This document shows positions 1-9,303 of a stretch of 18,345 nt of DNA, in pieces (the stretch's first letter is position 1; each line of letters opens with the position of its first letter). Source of the DNA: an uncultured Campylobacter sp. (lineage in GTDB: Bacteria > Campylobacterota > Campylobacteria > Campylobacterales > Campylobacteraceae); assembly GCF_937890585.1 (NCBI RefSeq), contig NZ_CALACG010000117.1, forward strand, positions 1 through 18,345. Reading direction: 5' to 3'. Both the position numbers and the translations under genes were made by a program. Below the pieces are notes generated by a model that saw only the letters and a list, made by a program, of their open reading frames with translations, was not told the DNA's origin and did not search any database.

Positions 1-11
1 TTAAATTTAAG

Positions 12-17
12 ATAAAA
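12..17 (+). promoter_or_regulatory. Candidate dnaA promoter -10 (TAAAAT)
   Basis: TAAAAT lies about 40 bases upstream of the dnaA start in AT-rich DNA, in the form usual for Campylobacter sigma-70 promoters, which often lack a clear -35 box. The ribosome site AAGGG at 43-47 follows. The upstream region is cut by the window edge, so other promoters may exist. Confidence 0.4.
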
Positions 18-54
18 TCGCTAATAAAATTCATTAAATAAAAAGGGTTGAAAT

Positions 55-1365
55 TTGCTAGCAGACGAGATTTTAGAGCTTTTACAGACAAAAATATCAG
101 CTAATGAATTTGACTGCTACATCAAACAATTAAAATTTAATGAAAAGGCTTCAAACGAAGATTTTATAGTTTTTAACGCCACGAGTGAATTGATGGCTAA
201 ATTTATAAAAACTAGATACGCAGAAAAGATCGCCTACCTTTACGAAGTAAAAACCGGCAAAAAGCCAGAGGTCGAGATAACAAGCCAAACAAAGCTAAAA
301 AATATAAAACAAAACCAAGTAAATGTAAAGCAGATCAAGGCGCAAAGCAGCATTTTAAACCCTGGATATACATTTGAAAATTTTGTCTGCGGCGACTCAA
401 ATCAGTTTGCATTTTTAAACGCAAAAGCAGTCGCGGACAAGCCTGGCGTGCTTTACAACCCACTTTTTATATATGGCACAACTGGCCTTGGCAAGACGCA
501 CCTGCTTCAGTCAGTTGGCAACTACTGCCTAGATCAAGGTAAGGTCGTTATCTGCGTGACGAGCGATCAGTTTATGATTGACTTTACCACGCATCTAAAT
601 AGCCACTCGATGACTAAATTTCGTGAAAAATACCGAAACTGCGACGTTTTACTAATAGACGACGTGCAGTTTCTTGGCAAAACAGATAAAATTCAAGAGG
701 AGTTTTTCAACACCTTTAACGAGCTCATCGCCAAAAAAGGTCAGATCGTCATGACCTCAGACCGCCCAGCAAAGATACTAAAAGGCTTTGATGAGAGGCT
801 AAAGTCAAGGTTTGAACAAAGCATAATGGCTGATATCACGCCACCTGAGCTTGATACAAAGATAGCTATCATCATCAAAAAATGTGAATTTGACAAAATT
901 TATCTAAACAAAGAGGTCATCGACTACATCGCTACAAACATGGGCGATAATATCCGTGAGATCGAGGGCGCTATCATAAATTTAAACGCCTATGCAAGCT
1001 TGATGAGAGTTGAGATAACGCTTGAATTTGCTAAAAATACACTAAAAGATCTCATCAAAGAGAAGCATGAAAATATAAATCTTGAAACCATTATAGAGAT
1101 CGTTAGCAAAGAGCTAAACATCAAGCCAAGCGACATAAAAAGCAAGTCAAGAGTGCAAAACATCGTAGAGGCTAGACGCATCATCATCTACCTTGCAAAG
1201 ATGCTCACTACAAATTCGATGCCGCAGATCGCAAACTATTTTGGCATGAAAGACCATAGTGCCGTTAGTCACAACATAAAAAAGATAAACGAGCTCATGG
1301 AGAGCAACGAAATTTTCAATCTCAGAGTGACTGAGATAAAGAACAAAATTTTAACAAAAGGATAA
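55..1365 (+). CDS. dnaA: Chromosomal replication initiator DnaA
   Basis: DnaA is the AAA+ ATPase that binds DnaA boxes at oriC, melts the origin and loads the replicative helicase. The 436-residue protein has the expected order of parts. An N-terminal helicase-interaction domain covers about 1-80, followed by a lysine- and glutamine-rich linker. The AAA+ core has Walker A GTTGLGKT at 141-148, Walker B LLIDDVQF at 199-206 and the box VII motif DERLKSRF at 247-254. The C-terminal DNA-binding domain carries the signature MKDHSAVSHNIKKI near 398-411. The start is TTG with AAGGG at 43-47, seven bases upstream. It heads the dnaA-dnaN-gyrB series and is followed by a spacer full of DnaA-box-like sites. 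Family and start are secure. Confidence 0.97.
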   Translation: MLADEILELLQTKISANEFDCYIKQLKFNEKASNEDFIVFNATSELMAKFIKTRYAEKIAYLYEVKTGKKPEVEITSQTKLKNIKQNQVNVKQIKAQSSILNPGYTFENFVCGDSNQFAFLNAKAVADKPGVLYNPLFIYGTTGLGKTHLLQSVGNYCLDQGKVVICVTSDQFMIDFTTHLNSHSMTKFREKYRNCDVLLIDDVQFLGKTDKIQEEFFNTFNELIAKKGQIVMTSDRPAKILKGFDERLKSRFEQSIMADITPPELDTKIAIIIKKCEFDKIYLNKEVIDYIATNMGDNIREIEGAIINLNAYASLMRVEITLEFAKNTLKDLIKEKHENINLETIIEIVSKELNIKPSDIKSKSRVQNIVEARRIIIYLAKMLTTNSMPQIANYFGMKDHSAVSHNIKKINELMESNEIFNLRVTEIKNKILTKG

Positions 1366-1372
1366 AAACAGA

Positions 1373-1519
1373 ATGAAATTCGTGAATAAATGTGAAGAAA
1401 TGAAAAATTCTTTTCACATTTTAAATAACGATGCTGGCGTGAGAAAAGATGGTTTTCACACTTTCACGCTACCAACTAATACAACAAAAAGAAAATTAAA
1501 AATAAGAGGGAGTATTTAA
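1373..1519 (+). CDS. Possible 48-residue ORF across the dnaA-dnaN spacer
   Basis: An ATG at 1373 opens 48 codons that fill the spacer and end in a TAA whose last base is the first base of the dnaN ATG (TAATG, 1517-1521). AAAAGGA at 1356-1362, ten bases upstream, could serve as a weak ribosome site. The predicted peptide (MKFVNKCEEM... to ...KIRGSI) is polar and basic, with no membrane segment and no family I recognise. The same DNA carries five TTCAC-core boxes, so a non-coding origin explains it better. If translated, it would couple dnaN to upstream translation. I rate it more likely spurious than real. Confidence 0.2.
   Translation: MKFVNKCEEMKNSFHILNNDAGVRKDGFHTFTLPTNTTKRKLKIRGSI
1381..1510. 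other. oriC: Candidate oriC: cluster of five DnaA boxes
   Basis: Five sites with the TTCAC core known for Campylobacterota DnaA boxes sit within 88 bases. On the - strand they are TTATTCACG (1381-1389) and TTCTTCACA (1391-1399). On the + strand they are CTTTTCACA (1410-1418), GTTTTCACA (1452-1460) and ACTTTCACG (1460-1468). An A-rich stretch at 1470-1507 follows and could be the unwinding element. In Helicobacter and relatives part of a bipartite origin lies between dnaA and dnaN, which matches this position. The box count is seen directly; origin function is inferred. Confidence 0.7.
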
Positions 1520-2586
1520 TGAAGGTTTTAATAAACAAAAACATGCTTGAGAGCATAGTAACAAACACTAATCCATATCTCGAAAAAAGAGATCTTAGTG
1601 CTATCACTTCTCACATCTACATTTCAGCAAAAGATGGAGTTTTAAACATAAAAGCGACTGATCACGAGATAGGACTAGCATATAAACTAAGCAACGCAAA
1701 GATCGTTGATGAGGGCTATGCAACTGCAAATGGCAAAAAGCTACTTGACATCATCAAAAGCCTAAAAGATGAAGAGGTAACGCTTGAAACTGTTAATAAC
1801 TATCTTTACATCAAGCAAAAAAACTCAAAATACAAACTTCCAATGTATAAATTTGAAGACTTCCCAGAGTTTCCAACGATAGAAGGAAAGGCTAAATTTG
1901 ACATAGACGCCATAATGCTAGGCAGAAGCTTAAAGAAAATTTTGCCGTGCATCGATAGCAACAACCCTAAATTTGAGCTAAACGGCGCCTTACTTGACAT
2001 AAAACAAAACTATATAAATATAGTAGGTACTGATACAAAAAGGCTAGCTGTATTTAAATTTGCAAATGAAGCGAGCAATGAGTTTTCACTGATCATCCCT
2101 AAAAAAGCGATAAATGAAATTCAAAAGCTATTTTTTGACAAGATAGAAATTTACTATGATGAAAACGTCCTCATCGCTCAAAGCCAAAATTTTGAGTTTT
2201 TCACAAAACTGATAAATGGCAAATTCCCTGACTATGAACGCGTTATACCAAAAGATATCGCTATAAGATTTGAGCTAAGCAGAGATAAGATGGTTGAGGG
2301 TATAAAGACTATTTCTATGCTAAGCGATCAGATGAAGATAACTTTTTCAAAAGAGAGCATCACCTTTGAGAGCATCATAGAGGATAACTCTGAAGCCAAA
2401 ACGATGATAGAGTTTCAAACTGGACTTGAAGAAGATATCAGCATAAATGTAAAAAATAGAAATTTAATAGACTTCCTACAAAGCATAGAAGATGAGAAAT
2501 TTGAGTTTGGATTTAAAGATAAAAATTTACCTTTCGTTGTTAGCTCAAAAGAGCTTTTAACAGTTATAAGTCCATTAAATATATAA
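1519..2586 (+). CDS. dnaN: DNA polymerase III beta subunit (sliding clamp)
   Basis: DnaN dimerises into the ring that tethers DNA polymerase III to DNA and serves as a docking platform for other replication and repair proteins. The 355 residues match the usual three-domain clamp length, with the typical start MKVLINKNMLESIV, a central segment containing the TDTKRLAVF motif, and the C-terminal LPFVVSS...ISPLNI ending. ATG 1519 is preceded by AGAGGGAG at 1505-1512. It sits directly downstream of the putative origin and 14 bases upstream of gyrB, so dnaN and gyrB are probably co-transcribed. No oddities were seen. Confidence 0.96.
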   Translation: MKVLINKNMLESIVTNTNPYLEKRDLSAITSHIYISAKDGVLNIKATDHEIGLAYKLSNAKIVDEGYATANGKKLLDIIKSLKDEEVTLETVNNYLYIKQKNSKYKLPMYKFEDFPEFPTIEGKAKFDIDAIMLGRSLKKILPCIDSNNPKFELNGALLDIKQNYINIVGTDTKRLAVFKFANEASNEFSLIIPKKAINEIQKLFFDKIEIYYDENVLIAQSQNFEFFTKLINGKFPDYERVIPKDIAIRFELSRDKMVEGIKTISMLSDQMKITFSKESITFESIIEDNSEAKTMIEFQTGLEEDISINVKNRNLIDFLQSIEDEKFEFGFKDKNLPFVVSSKELLTVISPLNI

Positions 2587-2591
2587 GTTAA

Positions 2592-4913
<2,322 letters not shown>

Positions 4914-4920
4914 AAGGTGA

Positions 4921-4936
4921 TCAAATTTAAATTTGA
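4921..4936. repeat. Perfect 16-bp palindrome between gyrB and queF
   Basis: TCAAATTTAAATTTGA reads the same on both strands. It lies in the 52-base spacer just after the gyrB stop. It has no GC-rich stem and no following U run of note, so it is a poor terminator. It could be a protein-binding site or chance, because TAAATTT is very common throughout this genome. Confidence 0.3.
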
Positions 4937-4965
4937 CCTAATTAGCAAAAAATAAAGGATAAAAA

Positions 4966-5583
4966 ATGAGTGAAGAGATGAAGTATGGCGAGAAAATTTT
5001 AAAAGAATTTGACGTAGAGAGTGACCTTGAGGTCTGGGAAAATAAACAAACAAGGGACTATGTCATAAAGATCACTCTGCCTGAGTTTTGCTGCCTTTGC
5101 CCTCGCTCTGGTTATCCTGACTTTGCGACCATATACCTCGAGTACATCCCAAATAAGCTAGTTGTCGAGCTAAAAGCGATAAAGCTTTATATAAATAGCT
5201 TTATGAACCGCAACATCAGCCACGAAGATAGTATAAATGAAATTTACTCTGTTTTAGAAAAAAAGCTTGAGCCTAAATTTATGAAGATAGTTGGCGACTT
5301 TAACCCACGTGGAAATGTCCATACGGTTATCGAGATCAGCTCTGATCTAGTGGTAAAAAAGCCAGCTGAAGAGAAAGAATACACTCCAAGAAGTAGGGAG
5401 AGAAGCTTTAGCGACAAGCCGCGCGAGAGACGTAGCACAAGCGATCGCGCTAGCAGCAGAGGCAGCAGAGATGATAAATTTAAAAAAGATGATAAGCCAA
5501 GAAAAAGCTCAAACAAAGAGGGTTTTAGAAAGATAAGCTACGCTGATGATAAGAAGCCAAAAGTAGTCAAAAAGGATAAATAA
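4966..5583 (+). CDS. queF: NADPH-dependent preQ0 reductase QueF with basic C-terminal tail
   Basis: QueF reduces 7-cyano-7-deazaguanine (preQ0) to preQ1, the base inserted into tRNA on the way to queuosine. Residues 1-130 form a complete short-type QueF. The catalytic Cys45 and Asp52 lie in the CPRSGYPDFATI block, and the VELKAIKLYINSFMNRNISHED block (about 67-88) carries the binding-pocket Glu and His. Residues 131-205 are an extra tail of Arg, Lys, Ser and Asp repeats (SRERSFSDKPRERR-like) with no predicted fold. Short QueF proteins are usually about 120-150 residues, so the tail is unusual. Its charge suggests RNA or DNA contact, which is inference. ATG follows AAAGGA at 4953-4958. The stop overlaps the next gene's start (TAATG). 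Confidence 0.93.
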   Translation: MSEEMKYGEKILKEFDVESDLEVWENKQTRDYVIKITLPEFCCLCPRSGYPDFATIYLEYIPNKLVVELKAIKLYINSFMNRNISHEDSINEIYSVLEKKLEPKFMKIVGDFNPRGNVHTVIEISSDLVVKKPAEEKEYTPRSRERSFSDKPRERRSTSDRASSRGSRDDKFKKDDKPRKSSNKEGFRKISYADDKKPKVVKKDK

Positions 5584-6818
5584 TGATAAGTGCTAAGCTT
5601 ATAGAACATATCTTTAAAGCAGCATCTATATCACGTTGGAACGACTATCCAAAGATGACAAATTTAGTCGAGCTTGACAAGCAGGCTCATAAATTTATCA
5701 TCGCTTATTTCATAGCAAAACAAGAGCAAAATGCCGACATGAACTACATCATCGAGGCTGGAATTTTTGAGTTTTTAAGCAGGGTTGTTGTCACAGACAT
5801 ACGCCCTGACGTCTTTCACCACATCCAAAAGACAAAAAAAGAGCAGATAAATAGCTGGGTTTTAAGCAACCTTGAGACGCTCATCTCAGATATCGAGGAC
5901 GGCGAGTTTTTGGAGAGATTTAAAAACCACTATAAAAACGACAAAACTCACGAGAAAGAGCGCCTTATACTAAAAGCGGCGAGCTACCTTGCCACAAGGT
6001 GGGAATTTTCTATCGTCTATCAAACGAGCCAGTTTTTAAGCGATATCGACGAGCTTAAGGCGAAGGTTGAGGAAGAGATGGAGGATTATTACGAGCTAAT
6101 CGGCGTTAGAAAGATCGCTATGAATCAAAAATTAGCCCGCCTTGTTGATCTAAGTGGCAGGTTAAGGTTTCAAAAGCGCTGGGCACAAACGCCACGCATC
6201 CCTGAAACTGCGGTCTTAGGACATATGCTAGTTGTTGCGATACTAAGCTACTTTTACTCACTAAAAGCAAAAGCTTGCAAAAAACGCTTGGAAAATAACT
6301 TCTTTTGCGCACTATTTCATGACCTACCAGAGAGCCTAACAAGAGATATCATAAGCCCTGTAAAATACGGCGTAAAGGGGCTAAATGAGATCATCAGCGA
6401 GTATGAGATGAGGCTTATTGATGAGAGGATTTTGCCATTTGTGCCTGAAAAGATCAAAGATGAGTTTAGCTACATCCTTGGCATCAGAAAAGATGGCGAG
6501 AAATTTATCAAAGATGAGTTTGAAAATAGGACTTATGAGCGCAAGATCATCTGCCATGAAGGGACTATGGAGAATGTAAATGAGGATAAATTTAACCCGA
6601 TAGATGGCAAAGCGCTAAAATACTGCGACAAGCTCTCAGCCTACATCGAAGCTGGAATTTCCATAAGCTATGGCGTCAAGTCAAAAGAGCTAACCGATGG
6701 CTTTAATAATATGTATAAATTTTTTAGCGAAAAACCTAAGATCGACGGAGTGGATTTTTTAGAAATTTGCGATGATTTTAATGAGCATTTTGGTTTAGAA
6801 AGACCCCCTCTCAGATGA
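5583..6818 (+). CDS. Tandem HD-domain protein, YfbR-like hydrolase family
   Basis: This 411-residue protein carries two related HD-type halves. The C-terminal half has a full metal set: His214 after RW (199-200), HD at 246-247 in LFHDLPESLTRDI, Glu250, and Asp349 in KYCDKLSAYIEAG. This spacing resembles the YfbR/HD_3 group of nucleotide phosphohydrolases. The N-terminal half repeats the pattern (RWNDYP at 18-23, His36), but its HD position reads EF in the matching segment FEFLSRVVVTDI (62-73), so that half looks catalytically dead. Translation is coupled to queF through TAATG, with AAAGGA inside the queF end. The last codons overlap the 4.5S RNA gene on the other strand. The substrate is unknown. 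Confidence 0.75.
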   Translation: MISAKLIEHIFKAASISRWNDYPKMTNLVELDKQAHKFIIAYFIAKQEQNADMNYIIEAGIFEFLSRVVVTDIRPDVFHHIQKTKKEQINSWVLSNLETLISDIEDGEFLERFKNHYKNDKTHEKERLILKAASYLATRWEFSIVYQTSQFLSDIDELKAKVEEEMEDYYELIGVRKIAMNQKLARLVDLSGRLRFQKRWAQTPRIPETAVLGHMLVVAILSYFYSLKAKACKKRLENNFFCALFHDLPESLTRDIISPVKYGVKGLNEIISEYEMRLIDERILPFVPEKIKDEFSYILGIRKDGEKFIKDEFENRTYERKIICHEGTMENVNEDKFNPIDGKALKYCDKLSAYIEAGISISYGVKSKELTDGFNNMYKFFSEKPKIDGVDFLEICDDFNEHFGLERPPLR

Positions 6819-6910
6819 CTGCGGCACACACTTAATACAAGTGCTCTGCTGTGTTCCCACCCTGAAGCGGTGCTCATAAAAAGCATTGCACAGGTCTAAG
6901 AAGGAGCTTC
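6800..6910 (-). ncRNA. ffs: 4.5S signal recognition particle RNA (small bacterial SRP RNA)
   Basis: On the - strand the invariant SRP core is present: TTCAGG (6866-6861), the apical stem-loop GTG-GGAA-CAC (6860-6851) with a GGAA tetraloop, and AGCAG (6850-6846). It aligns position by position with the E. coli 4.5S apex. The flanks fold into one long hairpin. UAUGAG pairs with CUUGUA and CUU with AAG, then GAC(C)UGUG pairs with CGCAGUC, and an outer stem joins the CUCCUUCUU side to GAGAGGGGG. A TCTTTCT tail near 6803-6797 would end it. This RNA binds Ffh for co-translational membrane targeting. The ends are estimated from pairing and promoter spacing. Its 3' end overlaps the last codons of the HD gene. 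Confidence 0.87.
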
Positions 6911-6913
6911 GCA

Positions 6914-6919
6914 ATCATA
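6914..6919 (-). promoter_or_regulatory. Candidate -10 box of the 4.5S RNA gene
   Basis: TATGAT on the - strand lies four to seven bases before the predicted 5' end at about 6907-6910, in a T-rich upstream region. The spacing agrees with the outer stem of the RNA beginning at GAAGCUCC. Confidence 0.5.
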
Positions 6920-6980
6920 CAAAAACTATACTTAAATTTAGTTTTATAGTTACATTTTTAAAAATTTAGCTTTAAGAGTA

Positions 6981-6986
6981 TATAAT
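6981..6986 (+). promoter_or_regulatory. Candidate -10 box upstream of the 144-residue gene
   Basis: A perfect TATAAT in the context GAGTATATAATCTCA lies 30 bases before the ATG at 7016. It is divergent from the 4.5S RNA promoter. Confidence 0.55.
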
Positions 6987-7015
6987 CTCACATAAATTTC
7001 ACCAAAAGTAGGGTA

Positions 7016-7450
7016 ATGCCAGGAAAGATCAAGCTTCGTTTTTTATCGGCTTTTAGGGATTTTTTCATCTATCACCACAAGTCTTTAGAGTTTCGTGCCA
7101 AAATTTTTGCTGCGATTATCTCGGCTAAATTTGACCCAGACGAGGATGATTTTGACGTTTTAAACGACATCGTAAGTGAAATTTATGAAAACGATCAGAC
7201 TAGAAAAGACTTCTTAATCCAAACCGTTAGAGAGTACGTCGCAAGGGTCAAAAGAAGCGATAGGATCACGCTTGACACGCTTCTTTTAAGCATAGATAAA
7301 GATATGAAAGACCACAAAAGATATGCTAAAAAGATAGACTTTTCGCACCTTCGCCGCTTGATGAGTGGCTGCGAGGAGGAAATTTTAGTCCAGCAAAGAG
7401 TCTATGAGTTTTTGATAAATGAGGTCAAACTCTACTCGCAAAGTGCTTAA
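7016..7450 (+). CDS. Conserved-looking small protein of unknown function
   Basis: I do not recognise this 144-residue protein. It looks soluble, highly charged and mostly helical, without a signal peptide or membrane segment. A basic patch (VARVKRSDRI, then DMKDHKRYAKK) follows an acidic one (FDPDEDDFDVLND, about 39-51), and there is one cysteine near 118. It has the codon and residue use of neighbouring core genes, so it is probably a real lineage-specific gene rather than a chance frame. It has its own perfect TATAAT at 6981. The AGGG before the ATG is only two bases away, which is tight, so the true start is not certain; no better in-frame start is evident. It is monocistronic, between the 4.5S RNA gene and a convergent operon. 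Confidence 0.75.
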   Translation: MPGKIKLRFLSAFRDFFIYHHKSLEFRAKIFAAIISAKFDPDEDDFDVLNDIVSEIYENDQTRKDFLIQTVREYVARVKRSDRITLDTLLLSIDKDMKDHKRYAKKIDFSHLRRLMSGCEEEILVQQRVYEFLINEVKLYSQSA

Positions 7451-7529
7451 ATTTCATCTAAATTTAATCAAAAATTTTTCTATTTATATCGCTACATAGG
7501 TCATTTATAGTTGGTTTTATGACTAAAAA

Positions 7530-7949
7530 TTAGTTTGACTTCTGCACGGCGGCTGAATGGGTGATGATGTCGTGTAAATTTAGCTTGTCTTTTCTAAAAA
7601 AGCAAAGGCAAAGTCCGATGATGCTAAAGCCAGCAAATGCAAAGCAAATTTGACGCAAGATCGCGTGAAGAAGGCTTAGCTTTTTACCGGTTTGTAAATT
7701 TATGAGATAAATTTCTTGCGCTTTGTAGCCTGGAGTCTGTGCCTTTATGCTAAAAAATAGACACATTATAAATGAGATGAGGCTATTTACGCCAAAGATG
7801 GCAAGCTGGTTATGCAAAAACGCCTCTTTGCCACCTAGCAAAAGGTAGGTCGTGGCGTAAAATATCGGCATGCCGATGATGAAAAGATCGATGATAGAGG
7901 CCTTTACTCTAGCCCAGATCGGTGCGATTTTCGCTTTTTGCTTTGCCAA
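7530..7949 (-). CDS. RDD-family integral membrane protein
   Basis: The 139-residue protein has three hydrophobic helices at about 17-38, 48-69 and 97-118. The RDD-family hallmarks are visible: Arg14 and Asp21 around the first helix (ARVKASIIDLFII), the QTPGYKAQEIYL loop after helix two, and a late Asp127 in LNLHDIITHS. RDD proteins sit in the cytoplasmic membrane; a few are linked to ion exchange, but most have no assigned role. It starts at TTG one base after the stop of the upstream gene, so it is the last gene of a purM, unknown and RDD operon and probably translationally coupled. Confidence 0.85.
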   Translation of the reverse strand: MAKQKAKIAPIWARVKASIIDLFIIGMPIFYATTYLLLGGKEAFLHNQLAIFGVNSLISFIMCLFFSIKAQTPGYKAQEIYLINLQTGKKLSLLHAILRQICFAFAGFSIIGLCLCFFRKDKLNLHDIITHSAAVQKSN

Positions 7950-7950
7950 G

Positions 7951-8241
7951 TTATTTTCCTATATTTATGTAGATACGGCTAAATTTCTCCCAATCATATA
8001 GGTAGATAAGGCAGTCGATCACCTCACAGCTCTCATCGTAAAGATCGCCGTCCTCGCCGTTGTCTTGCATGATAGGCAGCATGCCTGATCCTCGCGAGAC
8101 CTCACACCAATAATCATAAAAATCAAGCTTTTTGATATCGCTCTCTAGCACGCCAAACATGCCTAAAAACTGATAGACACTAAGGTCAAAAAAACTCTTA
8201 TTTTCAGTTTTTTGCAGGCGTTTTACGCTATTTGTGTGCAT
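7951..8241 (-). CDS. Small acidic protein of unknown function downstream of purM
   Basis: This protein of 96 residues starts at the ATG at 8241, which overlaps the purM stop as ATGA. A TTG one codon earlier is possible but less likely. The sequence is acidic and aromatic-rich (FYDYWCEVSRGSG, then EDGDLYDESCEVIDCLIYLYDWEKFSRIY), with three cysteines in the second half and no membrane segment. I recognise no family. The tight overlap with purM and the one-base gap to the RDD gene show it is translated as part of that operon. Two of the cysteines lie in a CEVIDC arrangement, which could be structural; no metal site can be claimed. Confidence 0.8.
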   Translation of the reverse strand: MHTNSVKRLQKTENKSFFDLSVYQFLGMFGVLESDIKKLDFYDYWCEVSRGSGMLPIMQDNGEDGDLYDESCEVIDCLIYLYDWEKFSRIYINIGK

Positions 8242-9224
8242 CAAACTAGCTCTACGCCCTTGCCGCTTACCACTTCGCCGATCACGTAGCCATCGCTATT
8301 TGCTAGCACAGCATCTACGTTTTCTTTAGGCACAACAAGGATCATGCCAATGCCCATGTTAAATGTCCTCATCATCTCGCTTTCTTCTACTTTTTGCGCG
8401 AGGATTTTAAAAATTTCAGGCGTTTTTATAGCGCTTTTTTGCACCTTCGCGCCAAGTCCAGTAGGAAAGACGCGAGGCAGGTTTTCAACTATGCCACCAC
8501 CAGTTATGTGCGCCATTGCTGTGATCTTATCTTTTAATTTTAAAAAGTCGCTCACGTAAATTCTAGTTGGCTCAAGAAGCACGTCGATGAGCGCTCTATC
8601 GCCCACTTTTTCGTCAAATTTAAGCCCAAGCTCGCTTACTACTTTTCTTGCAAGCGAAAAGCCATTTGAGTGCAGGCCGCTACTAGGAAGTGCGACTAAA
8701 ACATCGCTTGCTTTTACAAATTTGCTTCTATCGATCTCGTCAGCCTCGGCGATACCCACGGCAAATCCAGCAAGGTCAAAGTCGCCCTTTTCATACATCG
8801 ACGGCATCTCGGCTGTCTCACCGCCTATCAGCGCGCACTGCGCCTTTTTGCAGCCATTTGCGATGCTTTTTACCACCTCTTTGGCGCTCTCTATCTCAAG
8901 TTTTGCAGTCGCGTAGTAGTCGAGGAAAAAGAGTGGTGTGGCGAAGTTGCAGATGAGGTCATTTACGCACATAGCGACTAGATCCTCGCCAACGCCGTCA
9001 AATTTCTTAGCGTCGATAGCTAGACGAAGTTTCGTGCCAACGCCGTCGGTCGCACCTAAAATGGCTGGATTTTTATATCCGCTTGGCAGTCTGACCGCAC
9101 CTGAAAATGATCCGATGCCGCCTATGACGTTTGGTGTTTGCGTAGATTTTACGAAAGGCTTGATCGCCTCAACAAAGCTATTTCCAGCATCTATATCGAC
9201 TCCGGCATCTTTATAACTTATCAT
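8241..9224 (-). CDS. purM: Phosphoribosylformylglycinamidine cyclo-ligase (AIR synthetase)
   Basis: PurM closes the imidazole ring in purine synthesis, turning FGAM and ATP into AIR. The 327-residue protein has the family landmarks: the glycine-rich SFSGAVRLPSGY region near 39-50, GATDGVGTKL at 57-66, the CVNDL motif at 86-90, GGETAEMP at 134-141, and TGGGIVENLPR at 241-251. The length is typical. The ATG at 9224 follows an AAGGG ribosome site (9231-9235 on the - strand). It leads a three-gene operon and is divergent from coaE, with about 80 bases between the starts. Confidence 0.96.
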   Translation of the reverse strand: MISYKDAGVDIDAGNSFVEAIKPFVKSTQTPNVIGGIGSFSGAVRLPSGYKNPAILGATDGVGTKLRLAIDAKKFDGVGEDLVAMCVNDLICNFATPLFFLDYYATAKLEIESAKEVVKSIANGCKKAQCALIGGETAEMPSMYEKGDFDLAGFAVGIAEADEIDRSKFVKASDVLVALPSSGLHSNGFSLARKVVSELGLKFDEKVGDRALIDVLLEPTRIYVSDFLKLKDKITAMAHITGGGIVENLPRVFPTGLGAKVQKSAIKTPEIFKILAQKVEESEMMRTFNMGIGMILVVPKENVDAVLANSDGYVIGEVVSGKGVELV

Positions 9225-9268
9225 TTTCGCCCTTTTGGTTATTTTTTAAAACTTTAGCCAAAAGTTGC

Positions 9269-9274
9269 TAAAAT
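9269..9274 (+). promoter_or_regulatory. Candidate coaE -10 box (TAAAAT)
   Basis: TAAAAT lies in the purM-coaE divergent spacer, 29 bases before the preferred coaE start. It falls inside the longer coaE reading frame, which is one reason to prefer the downstream start. Confidence 0.35.
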
Positions 9275-9303
9275 TGTTATCAATTTTCAAAAATGGAGCG
9301 ACT

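Noticed and set aside
4921..4936. Palindrome after gyrB considered as a terminator.
   Set aside because: The stem is all A/T apart from its end pairs and no U tract follows. The TAAATTT word is abundant all over this genome.
6867..6893. 5' arm of the 4.5S RNA considered as a separate hairpin RNA (GTGC...GCAC).
   Set aside because: Pairing it with the 3' arm gives a longer single hairpin that places the GGAA loop and the CAGG/AGCAG core exactly as in SRP RNA.
8344..9216. Several + strand open frames opposite purM (8344-8559, 8587-8916, 8690-8956, 8938-9216).
   Set aside because: They are antisense shadows of purM with low-complexity, serine- and proline-rich translations and no ribosome sites. 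purM itself is complete with family motifs.
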